Assembly: GCA_029207755.1 (NCBI GenBank)
Contig: JARCOQ010000016.1
Location: 6,372,501-6,436,500 of the forward strand
Origin: Chamaea fasciata
Taxonomy: Eukaryota > Chordata > Aves > Passeriformes > Sylviidae
Reading direction: 5' to 3'
DNA length: 64,000 nucleotides
The notes under the pieces: model-generated
What the model was told of the DNA's origin: nothing
Database searches by the model: none
Seen by the model: the letters and a program-made list of their open reading frames with translations, nothing else
Part shown: piece by piece, positions 1 through 13,890 of the stretch
Layout of the letters: every line of letters begins with the position of its first letter
Numbering within the stretch: position 1 is the first letter of the stretch
Position numbers and translations under genes: made by a program

Positions 1-2160
1 CCCAGTCTGCCCAGTGCACTCTCCACAAGGCAAAATGCTTTTGCTTGGGAGATGAATGCCATTCCCCATTTATAGCCAGATCACTTTCTAGAGCACAGAA
101 GAGAACATAATGACAGCATTTAGTGAAGGTATTGGTTTGAGCTTTGCATGTTGTTGCAATTAGATTTGCAATTACAGCATCCTCACCCCTTCTCTGCACT
201 CGGAGCTGCTCTGCTGTCCTAGTTTTCTCCTAACCATCTTTCATCCATGTGATAATTTACCACTGCTGCAGTTCTCTCCATCGAAGCAGGGGCAGTCCCA
301 AAATCCTTGGTGTTCTTTCAAAAGCAAACAGGACCCCTGGCAACTCCCATCACACTTGGCTTCCAATTAACTGCGGAATATGAGGTCATTTGAGTCATCC
401 CCATCAAGATCCCAGCAGCTCCCTGGGCTGTGGAGCTACAAGGAAGACAAACTCCAGCTTTCATGTGGGCATGGGAAAACTGCACGGGACAGCCCTGCAG
501 GCTGTCTTTCCCCTAAAGTCAGCTACAGCCCTTGCCCTTCAAGCATCTCTCTAAAATGAAAAGTAAACTTCTCAAGAAAATATCACACATGGTAAACACA
601 GCAGAAGCTGTATTGGGGGGGGGGAAGTTCTGAAAAGCTGAACTAAAGGGCGGCACAATTAAACACTTGATCCTGGAGTTTACTTATCTTCTTTAATTAT
701 TTCTAAATATTAATACTGTTAGTGAAATCAATTCTCAGCTTCCAACAAGTGGCCCCCAGCTCCATTTTTTAAATTTCTCCCCATCAAGAGCACTTATTGA
801 AAGCTTCTCCCTCCCTCCTAAAGATCTTGTTCGTTTGGCAGGAAACACAAGTTCTTGTTGAGAAGTCCTCTGTCTAAAAAGATTCTCTAAAATGTAATCC
901 TAATTTAGTAATTGCTGCAGTATTTCCTCATTCTTCACAACCCATCAAAATCCTCCCCAGGCACTTTCAGATGCCCTTTCTAACCTCATTCTAATAGAGC
1001 TGCTTTGCTGCTTCCTATCTGGAGAGTATTCATCAGAATTACTAAAAAGCAGTTCCTCTGGGAATTTCCAAAATTTACCCAGCACAGGGTAAATCTCTGC
1101 TAACGCATCATGGCCTTACCCTGGCACAATTCCAGGTGATCTTTACCTTAACCAGTTTAAAATCAACACCTGAACAGAAATGCAGCTCACTCCAAACATG
1201 CCCGAAATGCAGAATAATAATTTTGATGTTCATTATAAACCTAGGAAATTAATGCCCTACAGCAAACCCTGGTGCTGCAGCTTGCAGCTGTGTTTGAGGA
1301 GATGTAAGTTTGAAAAAGAGGAAGGATAGTGATTTTTTCAAAGGTTGAACAGTTTCCCTTCCTTCTGGCAGCACCAGCCCATTCATCAAATAAATATTCC
1401 TCCCACTATTGCATAAGTGACTAAGAAGAAAACACATTTTATAATTTTTAACCAGAAACTAGAGCTAATCCCTTGAAAATGTGCTATGGGAAAGAACAGG
1501 ATGGCACCTCTGCAAAATGCCGCCCCTAAGATGAAGCTTCTCCCCAGTCCTCCCACCAGCTGCTCTACTCTCTCTGTGTAAAACCAAAATTTGACCTGGC
1601 TGACAAGTAGCTTGAAGCTCAAAGAAAATCCCTCTCTGCAGCATTCACACCCCAGACTGGTTTAGAAACAGCAGGAATAGAAGTGGGGTCCTCCAGGACT
1701 TTTGGGTTAATTTTAGGGAAAGACTTGAGGAGGGTTCACATAAGCACCATCATCGTCACCACTGCAACCATCGCCCCCCAAGTCACTGCAGCACTGCACA
1801 TCACACGGGCAGCCCACAGACACCTGCACACTGAGCAGCATCAGAGCCACTCCAGCCTGGCTGTGGGAAGCAACTGAAGAGTAAAACACAGCCAAAAAAC
1901 CGTAAAAAGGTGTCTGACCTTATATACATACATGTAAGTTCAGGCCCTTCTGCTACTGCTCGTTAGCCCCTCTGCAAACACACACATCCCATTCAACACA
2001 GACTTTCTAATTAGTTGAAAAAAAAAAAAATCAATAAGAAAGAAATTAAAGTTACAAATCTAACTGAAGTCAGTCACACACCCAGGGAAAATGTGTTCCT
2101 GGGGTAAAGTTTATCTAGTGTCATAATTTTATTGAAATCCTATATCTTCCTATTGACTTT

Positions 2161-2600
2161 TATCGTTTCAAGCTGGATGCCAGAGTTATCATTATTAGAG
2201 TCTCAGCGTTGCTCGCAGGCCTGAGGTTTGAGGTGGCTTTTTTTATTTTTTTCCCCTTTATAAACAAGCTGTAATTGTCTGGTTTATTGATCAATAAATC
2301 TTTCAACTGCCTCTCTTCACCCCGCTTCTGCTCTGGTGAGTCTCCCGCACCGTTCTCCGTGAGAAAATATAGGGTTGTTGTTTTTTAAAGAACAGATTGC
2401 TTTGTCATTAGCAATGAGAGAGCAGGAATTGTGCCGGTCAGTTCCAATAATGGCTTTTTAATGACAGATTCTAGTCACAGTAAAATCTGCTTTATTTCCA
2501 CACGAGTGAACTCTGACTATTAATCCACAACCCAACGGCACAGCTTGCTTTTGCTCTCTCGCTTGTGCACAGGGTTTGAGCCTGGCAGAGGAGACAGACT
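2161..2600. promoter_or_regulatory. Candidate conserved or regulatory non-coding block
   Basis: Seen: roughly ten CpGs in an otherwise A/T-rich setting (for example CAGCGTTGCTCGCAGG, CTCCCGCACCGTTCTCCGTG), together with AT-rich transcription-factor-like words such as TTGATCAATAAATC and TCATTAGCAATGAG. No repeat signature or open frame is present. Inference only: CpG retention plus dense AT words is typical of conserved intronic enhancers, but conservation cannot be checked here. Confidence 0.3.
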
Positions 2601-5600
2601 CTGTGCAGTGGAATCAGAATGATTATTTCCCACTTGGTGCTTTTTTTTTTTGATGGGACAGAAATATTCCAAGGATTACATCAGCTTTTTGTTTAATTAA
2701 TGATAATTTTGGGGGAATGTTAACAGGCTGCTTCATTATCAGAAATCAGTGGCAGAAATTTCTTCCCCCTCCTCTTCATCTTCAGACTTCTAAATCCAAA
2801 TTAGTTGTAATAAGGGAAAATTTCAAGACTGAAGAAAGATATGGAGCTGCAACATCAAACAGATGCTATTTGCAATCAGGTATAATTTAGCTAACTATTT
2901 CTCGTAAAAACACAAATAAAAGAGAGAGATGACTGTGTAACAGAGGTCTGGGCTTTCTTGCTTTAAACTCATATATAGAAGAAGGGAGATGGTAAGTGAG
3001 GCTTGACCAGATGTTTAACATCAGTAAAATGAGCAGTGTGAGGCAGAGGAATATAAGCCAAAATATGGTTAGAAAAAACTGAAGAATACTTAAATATATT
3101 AGATTGTGTCAGGACCTACTGACAAAATATATTCTTAAGTTGCTTGATAAAATTAACCACATTAATCTCTGGTCCATGAGCATCTACCTTTGAGGAACTT
3201 ACAAGTGGGAAGAGAGCAACTGAAAACAGGACAGAGGAACAGACCCAACCTTTTAAGAGAAGGATGGATGAGAAAATACAGATTCTGGCAATCATAAATC
3301 ACTTCAATATTTTGGTATCTCATAAAATACTTGAAAAAAAAATTAACAATCAAATTCCAAGCAGCCAGAGAAGAATTAGGGACAAGAAACAATCAACTGA
3401 GCCTTAATATGAATAATAAGAAAACAGTCTAATTTCCTTCTTTGACAGGTAAATTGTTTACCGAATAAAGCCAAATAATAAATGTGATAAATCTTAACTG
3501 TAGTGATGTTTTTATCAAAGAGGAGAATTACAATTCAACAGCATCTCTGTAATTTGGAGGAATGAGTTTGTGCGAAGGTGATGAAACTCATGGAAACAAA
3601 GCACAGAGCCCTGAGTGCTGTGTGGCAGCGGAGCCACCACGAGCAGGCTGCAGCACCACCGGGAATCTGCCCCTGGCCGGAGCTGCCTGTTTGCACCTTC
3701 CTTACGGAGGTAAGGCTTAACAGCCCTCTGCAGGTTCTCCAGGATACAGGAGATGCCCTGCACCCCACAGAAAAGCATTAACCAGGGAATGGGAACAGGG
3801 GTGATGACAATTATCAGGTTCTGCCCCAGCCTGAGGGCTGCTCAGCCTTACTTTGGAAGTAAAGCTATGCTCAAATCCCCTTGCCTTATGGAAGGTGTAG
3901 GGGGAAAAGCAACAACCAAGCAACAGCAAGACCCAGGAAGCAGCAGGCCTGCAGGGACAGCTGGGGCTAAATCACATTGGGTCAGGCTTTGTTCTTATGG
4001 GAGCCCCATCCCTCACCTCCCTCTTGCAGCACTGCTAATTAGCACAGGAGCTAATGGACTCTCCCAGAACAAAAACCCCAAGAGCTCTCAGCCAAACAAG
4101 ACCAGCAGAAGTTAAAGTACCAGAAACTTCTCAACTCCTCCTTGCCTCCAGCAGCATTTATGATCACCAGATCCCCTTCCTCTTACCACTCTCATCTTCT
4201 GTACAAATCATCTTTAAACTAAAATTTTCTACTCTCAAGCCTACAAATAGCTTCCTTCTCAGCTGCAGCCATTTCCCAACACTTCTCTCCGTGGCTGACC
4301 TATTTTCACATTACTTTGCAAATCAGAACTGACTGCAGACACGTATGTATACACACACCATTGACTTTCTACTCAAGACCTCAATTAAAACACCATTTAC
4401 AAAAAAAAAGCCCGTTAACTTCATAAAAATAAAAACATCCAGCAGATTTCACTAGCCTTGCAGTGACAAGACCATTAGGAAACATTTTTTAAAAGATCCT
4501 TAATTCTCGAATATGACTGTCCATATATCAACTCTCTGCTTGTGTTTTTGCCCCTCAAGCCAATATAAAGCTACTGCAGGAATCTAAAGATGGATTTAAC
4601 CTATAAAGAAGCCTTTCAGATGTGCTGTGCCCTACGACTAAGGCTTCTCCAAGAAAAATAAAATATTCCTTCTTTAGAAGTCCAAGTACCTCCATCCATG
4701 CCTGACAGGAACAGGTGGGGAGAGGTCAGAAAAGCTGACGTACATAACCACAGGCACAGAGCAAACCATCAAATCTGTCCCATCATCTCTCTGCAAGGGA
4801 TGGTTTTCATCTGTTTCCTAACACTGTCGTAACAGAGCCTTTTTCTTTGCTAGAAAGTCAGGTTATCAATCAGGCCGAAAAGCAACTTTCCTCCTGAGGC
4901 TGGAAGTCTGGAGAAAGCAACCACCCAGGGGAGCTGTGGTGGGAAGAGGACACAATCAGGCAGAGAGCACGAGAGAGACGATCAGACTCATTTTAGGTGC
5001 CAGAACAAAGCACTCAGAGACACTCCGAGCTTCTCAACCACCCATTCTTAAAATTTTGGAGAAACTCTGCAATCCCATTGCTCTTCTGGCCAACGTTCAG
5101 CTGGCAGCATTAAACGTGCTCCCACAAATACCTGTGTATATCTTCCATGCTCTTGTATTCCGTAGGTTTTCCTCCTGATTTACAGCCCTCCCTTTCTAGC
5201 TCATGTCCCTCTCCTCCAACACTTCTCTGCAGAGAGCTCATCTTGCCTTCTACCCTGGCAATGGACCAGAGCAAATAAATCCACTGTAACTCTTTTAATC
5301 CGTCTCTGATAAATCTGCTTTTACTATCTTCTGGAGAATCGTGCATGGTCTCTGAAAGCCCCGTTTTGCTTACAGCACATCCATATGCCAGCTGACAAGC
5401 AATCATACAACTGACACTGCAACAAATTAAATATTATCTGACTAAAATACCCCTGGGGTCCTCTTGCTTCACAGTGAGTTTAACATGTTTAGTTATGTTT
5501 CTTAGCCTCCTGCTGCTGTGAAATAATTGTATGATTTTTTTTCTTCGTTTAGCTCCCCTCTGCCGGAACTCTCACCGCTGCTGATCTCCAGAGTGAGCCT

Positions 5601-5951
5601 GCTTTTCTGTCTCAGTGTGCTTGGCATCTCTTCATTCCAAAAAAACCCTCTTTTTCCTATCATTTCTCACAGTCCCACTGCTCAGGCAGTGGCAATCTTG
5701 TGTGTGAAGCTGCCTTATTCACCGGCCTCAGCACAGGGTCACTCCCCACCTGACACCGCTGACACCATGTGCTCAGTTCGCATGTGAAAAACAGTAATTT
5801 GTTTTAAAAAACCCACCCAAAAACCCCTCAGCATACCTTCTTCAATCTAGCCACAAGATTACCATCACTGCCAGAGGAAAAGCGTATAGCTGACAAGGGA
5901 ATGGATTCATCCTTGCTGGCAATACAAAACTAATATGTTACTCACCTGTTC

Positions 5952-5976
5952 AAAAAAAAAAAAAAAAAAAAACCCC
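5952..5976. repeat. 21-base A run ending in CCCC
   Basis: The longest homopolymer in the window, immediately followed by CCCC and AAAC. A related pair follows at 6347-6375: (A)13 CC (A)12 CC. No retroposed body is recognisable next to either. Confidence 0.9.
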
Positions 5977-8900
5977 AAACGAAAGAGAACTAAAAATAAG
6001 AAAAAAAAGTAAGTTTCTGTGATGGTACATGAGATTTTTATGCTGCCAATGTCTACTGTGTATAAAAATTCACCCCTATGTTCATTTCTTATGCTCAGAC
6101 TTCTTTCTCCTCCTGTCTGTCTACTAAGTAACCCAGATATTGGCCTCTAAAGCTCTTAACAGCCATTTTCCTGCAGTTTTAACCACTTTAAGAAAGGGAG
6201 AAAAGTAAACTGAACTGTGCTCAAAGCCAGTGCAAGAATGAAGGAGGAGCAATGGCCCCACCACCTGGGCTCTGCTCCTGGGGTGTTCAGACTAAGACAG
6301 AACTGAAGCAGGAGGGCAAAGCTCTCACATCACATTTTGCGGGGACAAAAAAAAAAAAACCAAAAAAAAAAAACCAGACATGAGTTCATCCAATCAACAC
6401 AGCACATTCCATCGAACTCAAAAGTAATTCCTTGATCCCCTCATGATGTGTCAACAACTCCAGAAATACGCCAGCCGTGGCTTTTCGAAGAAGGCAAAGA
6501 AAAAGGGATTTTAGGTGATGCTTCAGAATATACATCACCTGACTGCTTTATTAGAAGATATTAATAATTTCCCATACTTTACTTAATTCATAAAACATTC
6601 CCTCTACTGCCTCCAGGGTATAAAAGATCAGTGATTCCAATAAGAGTTTCACAAATTATACATCAGGTTATTTCCCAGGTCACCCATGGCATATCTGCAC
6701 TATCTTTAGAAAGGATTCTCAGGGCAGGGGGAACACAGCTCTTGGCCCTTGCAGCCCAGCAGTTTCTCCTTCAGAAAGGACACCAGGGAGAGAAGACTGA
6801 ACTGAGACTGAAATCTAATCCAGGGTGCACTTTCCATACTACATAAACCACCTTTAAAGCAAAAGGATACCCAAGTATATTCTTCTTGAAATAATAATAA
6901 CCATAAAGAGTCAATTCACACCCAAACCATGTTCCCAACAATAAGACTGGGTCAGATTATTTAATCACACCCAGTGATTTATCCAGGGCAAAGCAATGAT
7001 AAGCCTTTACTCCGAACTGAAATTCTATGCTTTCCTTGCATGAGGTCCAAATACTAATTTTACATCATGTATGTTTCACATTGCCTACATGATGAGGGTT
7101 CCATGTTTCAACTTCTACCCTTTGAAAATATGAAAGATCACTTTAACACCTCTGTCTTATAAAAGATGGAAAGTGCACCAAGCAACATCTCCTTGTCTGT
7201 TTTTAGGATCAGTTTATTCTCTCACTCAGAGCACAGCTCAGCCAACACCCACAGAATGTTGGTTAATTAGCTTAATCAGGAGTCACCCCCAGAGTTTGCT
7301 CTCCGGCAGCAAGTGAGCATCATGAAGCTGGGCTGATACTTAACTTTGTGACCTGCACTTCTGAGAGAGTTTTCTGCATTTGAAAAGGAAAATGTGCCAC
7401 CTCAGTGCTCAGGACTGCAGCTTCTGCACAGAGGGTTGCCATGGACTGGCTCTTGAATCCCATACAAACCTCAGGGCAGGCTGGCAGAGGAGCACATAAT
7501 TCACCCCTCTGTGCCTGGGATCCTGCTCCTCTTGACACCCTGACATGGTGAAGAACAAAACTGGATGTTTAAGAAACAGCTACGAAGACCACTTCAGGCA
7601 GGTATTTTACCAAAATTCCAGTTGCACCTTCACCTTGGGTTTCCCAGCTCCAGAAAAATGACATCTAATAAAAAGATTTGAAAAACAGCCTCTCATTGAC
7701 AACTCCTCTGGATACTTTTACTAATCATATAAATATCCAGTCTTTCTGAACACTGAGAAACTCCTGACTTTGCCAGTTTTCTGGTGGAAATTAATCCCAT
7801 TACTTTTTCTCACTGCTTGAAAATGCATTTTCTTTTATCTGGTTTTAATTTGCCACCTTTCAGCTCCATTGAACATCTTTGTTGTTGCCTTGCACAGACA
7901 GGGAAAACAACTCCCGAACAACTCCTCTAAACCATTCATTCATTCATTAGATTCTGTGCTTTCAAATTGTCAACTCTTCTTCAATTGCTTTTTAAGGTCA
8001 ACGAGTCCAATCATCAGTTTTGCAGCGTAACTGCTCCCCCAGTCTTTGACACTCTCATCACCCATGTCTGGCTGCTGCTCTCACTCTGCAGCATCTTTGC
8101 CTGAACTGGGTTGATGAGGAATAAGTGAAGAGAAACAGGGAAGACACAAAGTCCTGAGTCCCTTCCTCACCTCTCTGTGAGTGACAGGTACATCCTCACC
8201 CACTCCTGGCATGCTCAGAGCAACAGGACAAGATGTTCTCCCAAAAGCTGCTGAACCACGAGATGACAAAAAAACCCAGCAAATAATCTCCTCAGTAATG
8301 TCCCTCAACCACAGAGAACAACAGAGAAGAGAATGTATCTCTACACCTGAATCTCCAGTTCTTGTGGTAACAGCCCACGTGTACAAATCTCCTCAAGTTT
8401 AAACATTTCAGAACTGAAATTTTTACTTTAAAAGAGCCTACTAGTTAGTAAAGCTAATTTTAACACTAGCTGCCACTCAGCGAACACCTTCCCTTTAGCA
8501 TCACTAGACACTGCAAAATTAATTCACAGACACAATGACATTGCTTTCTTTTCTCTCTCTCCACTGTCTCTGCAATATTAAGTCAACAAAATCTTTCCTC
8601 AAAACTGCACTGACATCAAGAATGTTATGCTCACACCATTAGACAAAATGTGAAGCACTGAAGTCTGCTTCATTAAAAACGAGTGGAAAAATCAGTTCAC
8701 CAGAAGAAAAACCTTATTTAGGAAACATATTCATTATACACATCTGAAAAACAATTACAATTAAATGTATGAGAAAGAAACATTCATCATCCTTTTAATT
8801 AATATTTGACCACAATATTTGCATTTTCAACAAAACCACATTTCAGTAAGGAACAGAAACACAGTATCAAAAAATCTCCTAACTCCTCCTGCAAACTAAA

Positions 8901-11900
8901 CCCTTTGGTTTGTTTTCATAGTAACAAGCTGCCACATTTTGGAGAATGAAACAGACCATCAGCTTTTCTACTTCTGGGCACAACTTCAAAGTGTACAGAA
9001 TATGGTACAATCACAGAAATAATTGGCAAAAAAAAGATAGAGGGAAAAAGTCCCTCCCTGCCACGTAACACCATGGAAAAAGCCGGTCAACAGCAAACAG
9101 TTAATGATGATTATCGTACTTCCATACTGCAACACATCCACACAGAACTTTCTGAACAATTTTAAGGGATTTAAGTTGAATTTTCACCTTGCTGCATTCC
9201 ATCTATCAAAAAGACAATCCAAAGGATGCCCAACCCACCATAGGCAGAATTACAGAATTCTGAGTTTGCAATCAAGTCTTCAAGAAAACAAAAAGGTGAG
9301 AATAGACCCTTTTGCACTGCAATGTTTAAGCCCAAATCAGTTGTTGCTAAATTTGTCCCATCGTTGGAAAAAAGTCCATTGTGATGTGTCATGAAACACT
9401 ATCGGAACAATTTTTCTTATTGTGAAGTAAGTTGAAAGTTTAAGATAAAGTCACATATCTGTTACTATACTTGGTTCTTCTGCTTCCATTTGGAAAATAC
9501 CATTATATTATTTAATAAAGTGCCTTTCAATAAACCTAGAATACTCCTGACTTAGTCCAATCTTTCTCAAATACACCTTTATCTTACCAGCCAGTGCTGT
9601 AGGAGATGATGCCATTTTCAATGGAGTCTATTATCAGCATGAGGCAGACTCAGACTTGCACAACAGTTGAGGTTTGAAAGCTGCTCAAGATACTGTCCTC
9701 CCCAACCTCCCCAGCTCTCCTGGTTTCCCCTTCTCTCCAGGAGCATATCCCACGGAATTCTTCCAGGAAGGTTCATGAGCAGATCAGGCTCCCTTCTCCA
9801 GAAGACCAGGGCTGTGATCTTGCCATTGGCCTTGTTTTCCTCTCTCAGGAGTCATTTTCAATTATTTAACAGCATCTTTAACATCCACCTTAGGCTGTTT
9901 AAAAACTTCTCCAATCAACATAAAATCACTTGAATCCACAAGCACAAAGGGTTGGTTTGGTGATGAAGGGAAGGCAAAAGGTAACAGGAAAAAATCACAC
10001 AGCTGGAACTTCTGACCACCTGACAATCCCTCTCTCTCAACTTATTCCAAAAAGCTTTTCCTATTTCACTTGCAACTATTACCTTCTAGACTTGTCCTTA
10101 TTATTTCACCTCCAATAACAACATTTGTGAGCTTTACCATGTTCAAAGACAGCAGGACAGCTGCATTGTTTTTGTCAGTGCAGTCCCAGAGATGCTGCCC
10201 ATGGTTATTAATTCTCTCCAGCTTGTTGAGGGTAAAGGAGCACCCAAAAAGCAGCAAGTGATAAGTTTCTGCCTTGTCTCCCTGTGCACATCAAGGATTC
10301 TAAATGCACACACACAAACAAAATCAACAAGCAGGGTTTATGCAGAAGAATCTCTATGCCAAATACCTGCCTCAAGTCCATGGAAGAAGTGGTACAAATT
10401 TTACAGCAGATGTTAAATCTTCTCAGCTTTTTCTCTGAATCAAATTAGTCACTAATGAAACAGTTTATGATTAATACTCACTTAAGTCAAGAAGAAAATT
10501 AGGGGAAAAGCTATCAGTTCAGAACACGAGCAAATCACATCGGCTCCAGATATACATAATGAAAGGAGTATACACGAAGAAAATACTACTGCTGCAGCTT
10601 TACAAGTCTTCAATTCCTGAACAGGCTGTTCAAACAGTGTGATCACCACTTAAGGTCCTCTAGTGGCATTTCTGTGACACGACGAAGCAGGTACAAGCAG
10701 TTGATGTACCTGGGCAGTACAGATGTACCTTCTGGTGATGGATCTTCTGATGGTCTCAACACCTGAAGCCTCACAAAGGTTTGTACCTCACTGACCACCT
10801 TCAGAGGGAATTATTGATCCCATCCACCCCAGGCTGCTTGACAAGACCAGGCTGGCTCTCAGGCGGTGCCACTTGGATTCCACTCAGTCCAGGGAGCAGG
10901 ACACTGAGGTCAGGGAGGGAGGAGAGGGCACAGCACCGTCCATCCATCCTGTCTGTGCTCAGAGCTGCTGTGGCAGCGCCTTGGAAGCACAAACAGAACA
11001 CAAAATACCTGCTAGAAATGATCTCTATGCCTGTGAGCACAATTCTTGGCAAAAAATTATCACCTCTTCCTCCAGAGCAGTCTAGTACATATTTGAAGAT
11101 ATGCTTCTCTGCAGTATTCACCAGTGTAATTCTTCACTTTTTGCTCTTGCTTTTTTACCATTTCAGTAGATGGTTAATAAATATCAATTCCTCTCCAACA
11201 ACTGAGAAGAACCATTCTAGCATATCTCTCAGTTATCCAGAGCTGACTGGAAGGAGAGCCAGGAATAAATGAGATGGGGAAAAGGGACAAGAAATCACTT
11301 TGTAATTGAAAACTCAGGGCCAGCCAACAGGCAAAATGCAGAATACTCACAGAGCCACGCTAAAAATCAAAGCAGAGAAGAAATGTCTGTGGTCTTTGAT
11401 TAATATTCTGTATTTGCACATCCAACAGGTTATCCCATTTACCTAATTTTAACACAAATTTCTAAAAGCTTTGAATTTAAAAACAAATGTGGTACTAATC
11501 AAAAACCCCTCCTCACCAAGCCTGTGGCAGACCTTGTACAAAGACCTGTTCCTCCAGAGGGCACAGAATGGAAACTGTAATTGTTTTTAGGTTTTGGATG
11601 TGTGAGAAAGGAAGGAAAAATACTGTCAGTTCAATGTGTATGAAGGAGGATGACATGAAAAGAATAAATAGGTTGAAAACTAGAGAGCTCTGAAGTTTTC
11701 ATCTCAGAAGAAAAAAAAAAACACAACTTTACACAAAATTTTAAAAAACTTCTGAGGAACACAAGCAAATGAAGGAATTAATCTCCAGCTGAAGTCTGGG
11801 TGCTTCTAAAAGAAGGTACCTATTCAATCATCTTTTTCTTAATCAACAGTTTAATACTATAAACAGCAAACCAGCAGCATGACAAATGAAGTTTTTAGAG

Positions 11901-12461
11901 AGAGCTTTTCCCTGCCTCCTCCTGTGGCACCAAAAGGCAAACAGCTGCTCACTCTGCCTCACACACCCCGTCCTCACACTGGCACACTAATGGGTTTTCT
12001 GACAAGGCAAACTCTAATATTAGACACTGCTCTTATTAGCTCAGATCAGAGGGTGCTGTTAAACCCTGCAGGTACCACACTCAGCCGAGGTTGCTCTTTA
12101 TTTCACAAATCATGTGTAATTGCCTCTTTAATATCACCCACTGAATTGAGCTGAACACAATCATTCTCCTCTAAATTCAACATTCATGCACTTCAAACAT
12201 ATATATTTCATTCTTAAAGAACGCTTTCTTACAATAAAAATGCTTCAAAAGCTTAGAATTGAAGTTATTAGACAATTTACCCCACTGATACCAACAGCAA
12301 AGAGACACACAAAGGCAACTCCTCCCATGCTCCGAACAGCAATTGCTTTTTCCCTCGCCACGTGAAGAAACAGGGGGTCTCTGAAGTGGTTTTAAACCCT
12401 TGTGTTTCGATGAGCAGTGTGTGATGGATATGGCTGTTATTTGCAGCACCATAGGAGCGCG

Positions 12462-12489
12462 TTATAAATAAAGCCGGCGTTATTTATAA
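12462..12489. repeat. Inverted repeat with TATA-like arms and a GCCGGC centre
   Basis: The arms TTATAAATAA (12462-12471) and TTATTTATAA (12480-12489) are perfect reverse complements separated by the 8-base spacer AGCCGGCG, whose core GCCGGC is itself a palindrome. Each strand therefore carries a TATAAATA motif. The element sits in a CpG-retaining stretch (GAGCGCG before, AGCGTG after). Function is unknown. It could be a hairpin-forming site, a symmetric binding site, or chance within a conserved element. Confidence 0.75.
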
Positions 12490-12561
12490 GCAGCGTGTTG
12501 TTCCACACACCAGAGCAGCCCCAGAGGCACAGCATCCCACGGCAGGCTGGCTGAGAGGAAG

Positions 12562-12641
12562 GGCTGGATGGAGTGTTTGCACAGGCTCAGGCACACGAGG
12601 AAAGGCTGGATGGGATGTTTGCACAGGCTCAGGGACACGGG
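12562..12641. repeat. Two-copy tandem duplication, period 42
   Basis: Two imperfect copies begin GGCTGGATG at 12562 and 12604. Both contain GTTTGCACAGGCTCAG (preceded by GGAGT or GGGAT) and then GCACACGAGG or GGACACGGG. Because 42 is a multiple of three, the minus-strand frame shows a spurious 14-residue repeat. This is non-coding minisatellite-like sequence. Confidence 0.8.
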
Positions 12642-13761
12642 TGATCTCTGTCAGGAGCCTGGCAGGGACCCACGGGTGCCTGAGAGGGCATCGTACAAAC
12701 AGTGAGACCCTCACAGGGCCAGGAAAAGAGATGGGAAACAAGCAAGGAGCTGGGCTGAATTCTGCATTCAGCATTAAGGAAATGTCTGTGGTGGCTGCTG
12801 TGTCTGAGCGCAGAGCATTTTGAACAGACCCAGAAATGACAGGCTGTCTGTGCTGGGGGTGGTTAACGCCAGCGTGAAGCGCTTGCTCAGGGTGGACTGG
12901 AAGGGGAGGGCAGTTACTCATCACTAATGCTTACTTACACACCACTCTCCCACCAAGCTTGCTAACAGTCTGGCATGCTAATGGATAGTATGGAATTTTT
13001 TTTTCTTTCCTCTTCTCATCTTCAGTCTTACCCACGATGTTGGAACCCATTTAATTATTGCTAAATCATCTCCAACAACACACGCCAAGCCTGGCCCTGT
13101 ATTTCTTCAAGAGGTGTGATTTTTATCCCTTCGTTTCTCCTGCTTTTTTCATTTATTTGCTTTTTAAACAGAAGAGATTACTGTCAAGATGTGTGAGTTC
13201 CGTATTTCCCTGCCATTTACAGATGACATTAGCCTCTTCCTTGCTCATTCCTACTGAAACAATGCTGTCTCCTGGCACATCAACTTTAAAAAGCAAATGC
13301 AATTGAAGTTATCACCATGCAGCTCACAAAGAGAGATACCTGCATGATATAATTGATTCCTCCTCTGATCTCACTGGTTAACAAAAATAATTGAATTTAG
13401 TACCCTTTCTAACACACTCACATATTCTTTTACAGCTCCGAGTTGAACATCCTTCCTGCTTTTGTCCTTGGTCTCATTTTCAAAAACTTTTATCTTTAGC
13501 TCGCCAATCTAGCACAAGCAAGAGACTCTCCAGTCTGGGGAAAACTGGAGCACAGACAATTAAGGGAGAAGAGAAGCAGGAGGAAAAATGCAGTATAATA
13601 TATGCAAATTCAGATGCCTTATGAGGACACTGTTATAAGTAACTTGTTCATGAAACTCTTCCAGTTAGCAGTGCACAAGTGCAGGGCTACCTTTAGGCTT
13701 TTATGCTGCTCTTTTTAGCAGTTAATCCTAAAGGAACCTCTTAGGGGAGTTCACCATTTCC

Positions 13762-13890
13762 ATCTCCTAAGGAGGAGAAACTGGTGCTCCCCAAGATGAA
13801 GTGGTTGTGGTCATCCACCAGTTTAGAACTGGGCTGAAACACAGACCTCTGAGGTCTCTCTGGGGATCTTCTCAGTGATTAGGTCATTCT
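13762..13890 (-). mobile_element. Possible MIR/L2-type remnant
   Basis: The plus strand reads GGAGAAACTGG, AAGATGAAGTGGTTGTGGTC, CCAGTTTAGAACTGGGCTGA and AACACAGACCTCTGAGG in order. This parallels the reverse complement of MIR/L2 ends (gagaaactgaggc, aagtaacttgcccaaggtca, cagagctgggatttgaaccc, aggtct). Identity is patchy and I could not test it. Confidence 0.38.

Noticed and set aside
10781..11272. 163-codon plus-strand frame, the longest in the window
   Set aside because: No recognisable domain or splice context and low-complexity composition; this length is expected by chance in 64 kb.
12484..12924. 146-codon minus-strand frame with a 14-residue repeat
   Set aside because: The repeat comes from the 42-base tandem duplication. 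There are no splice sites or homology, and the composition is rich in P, H and C.
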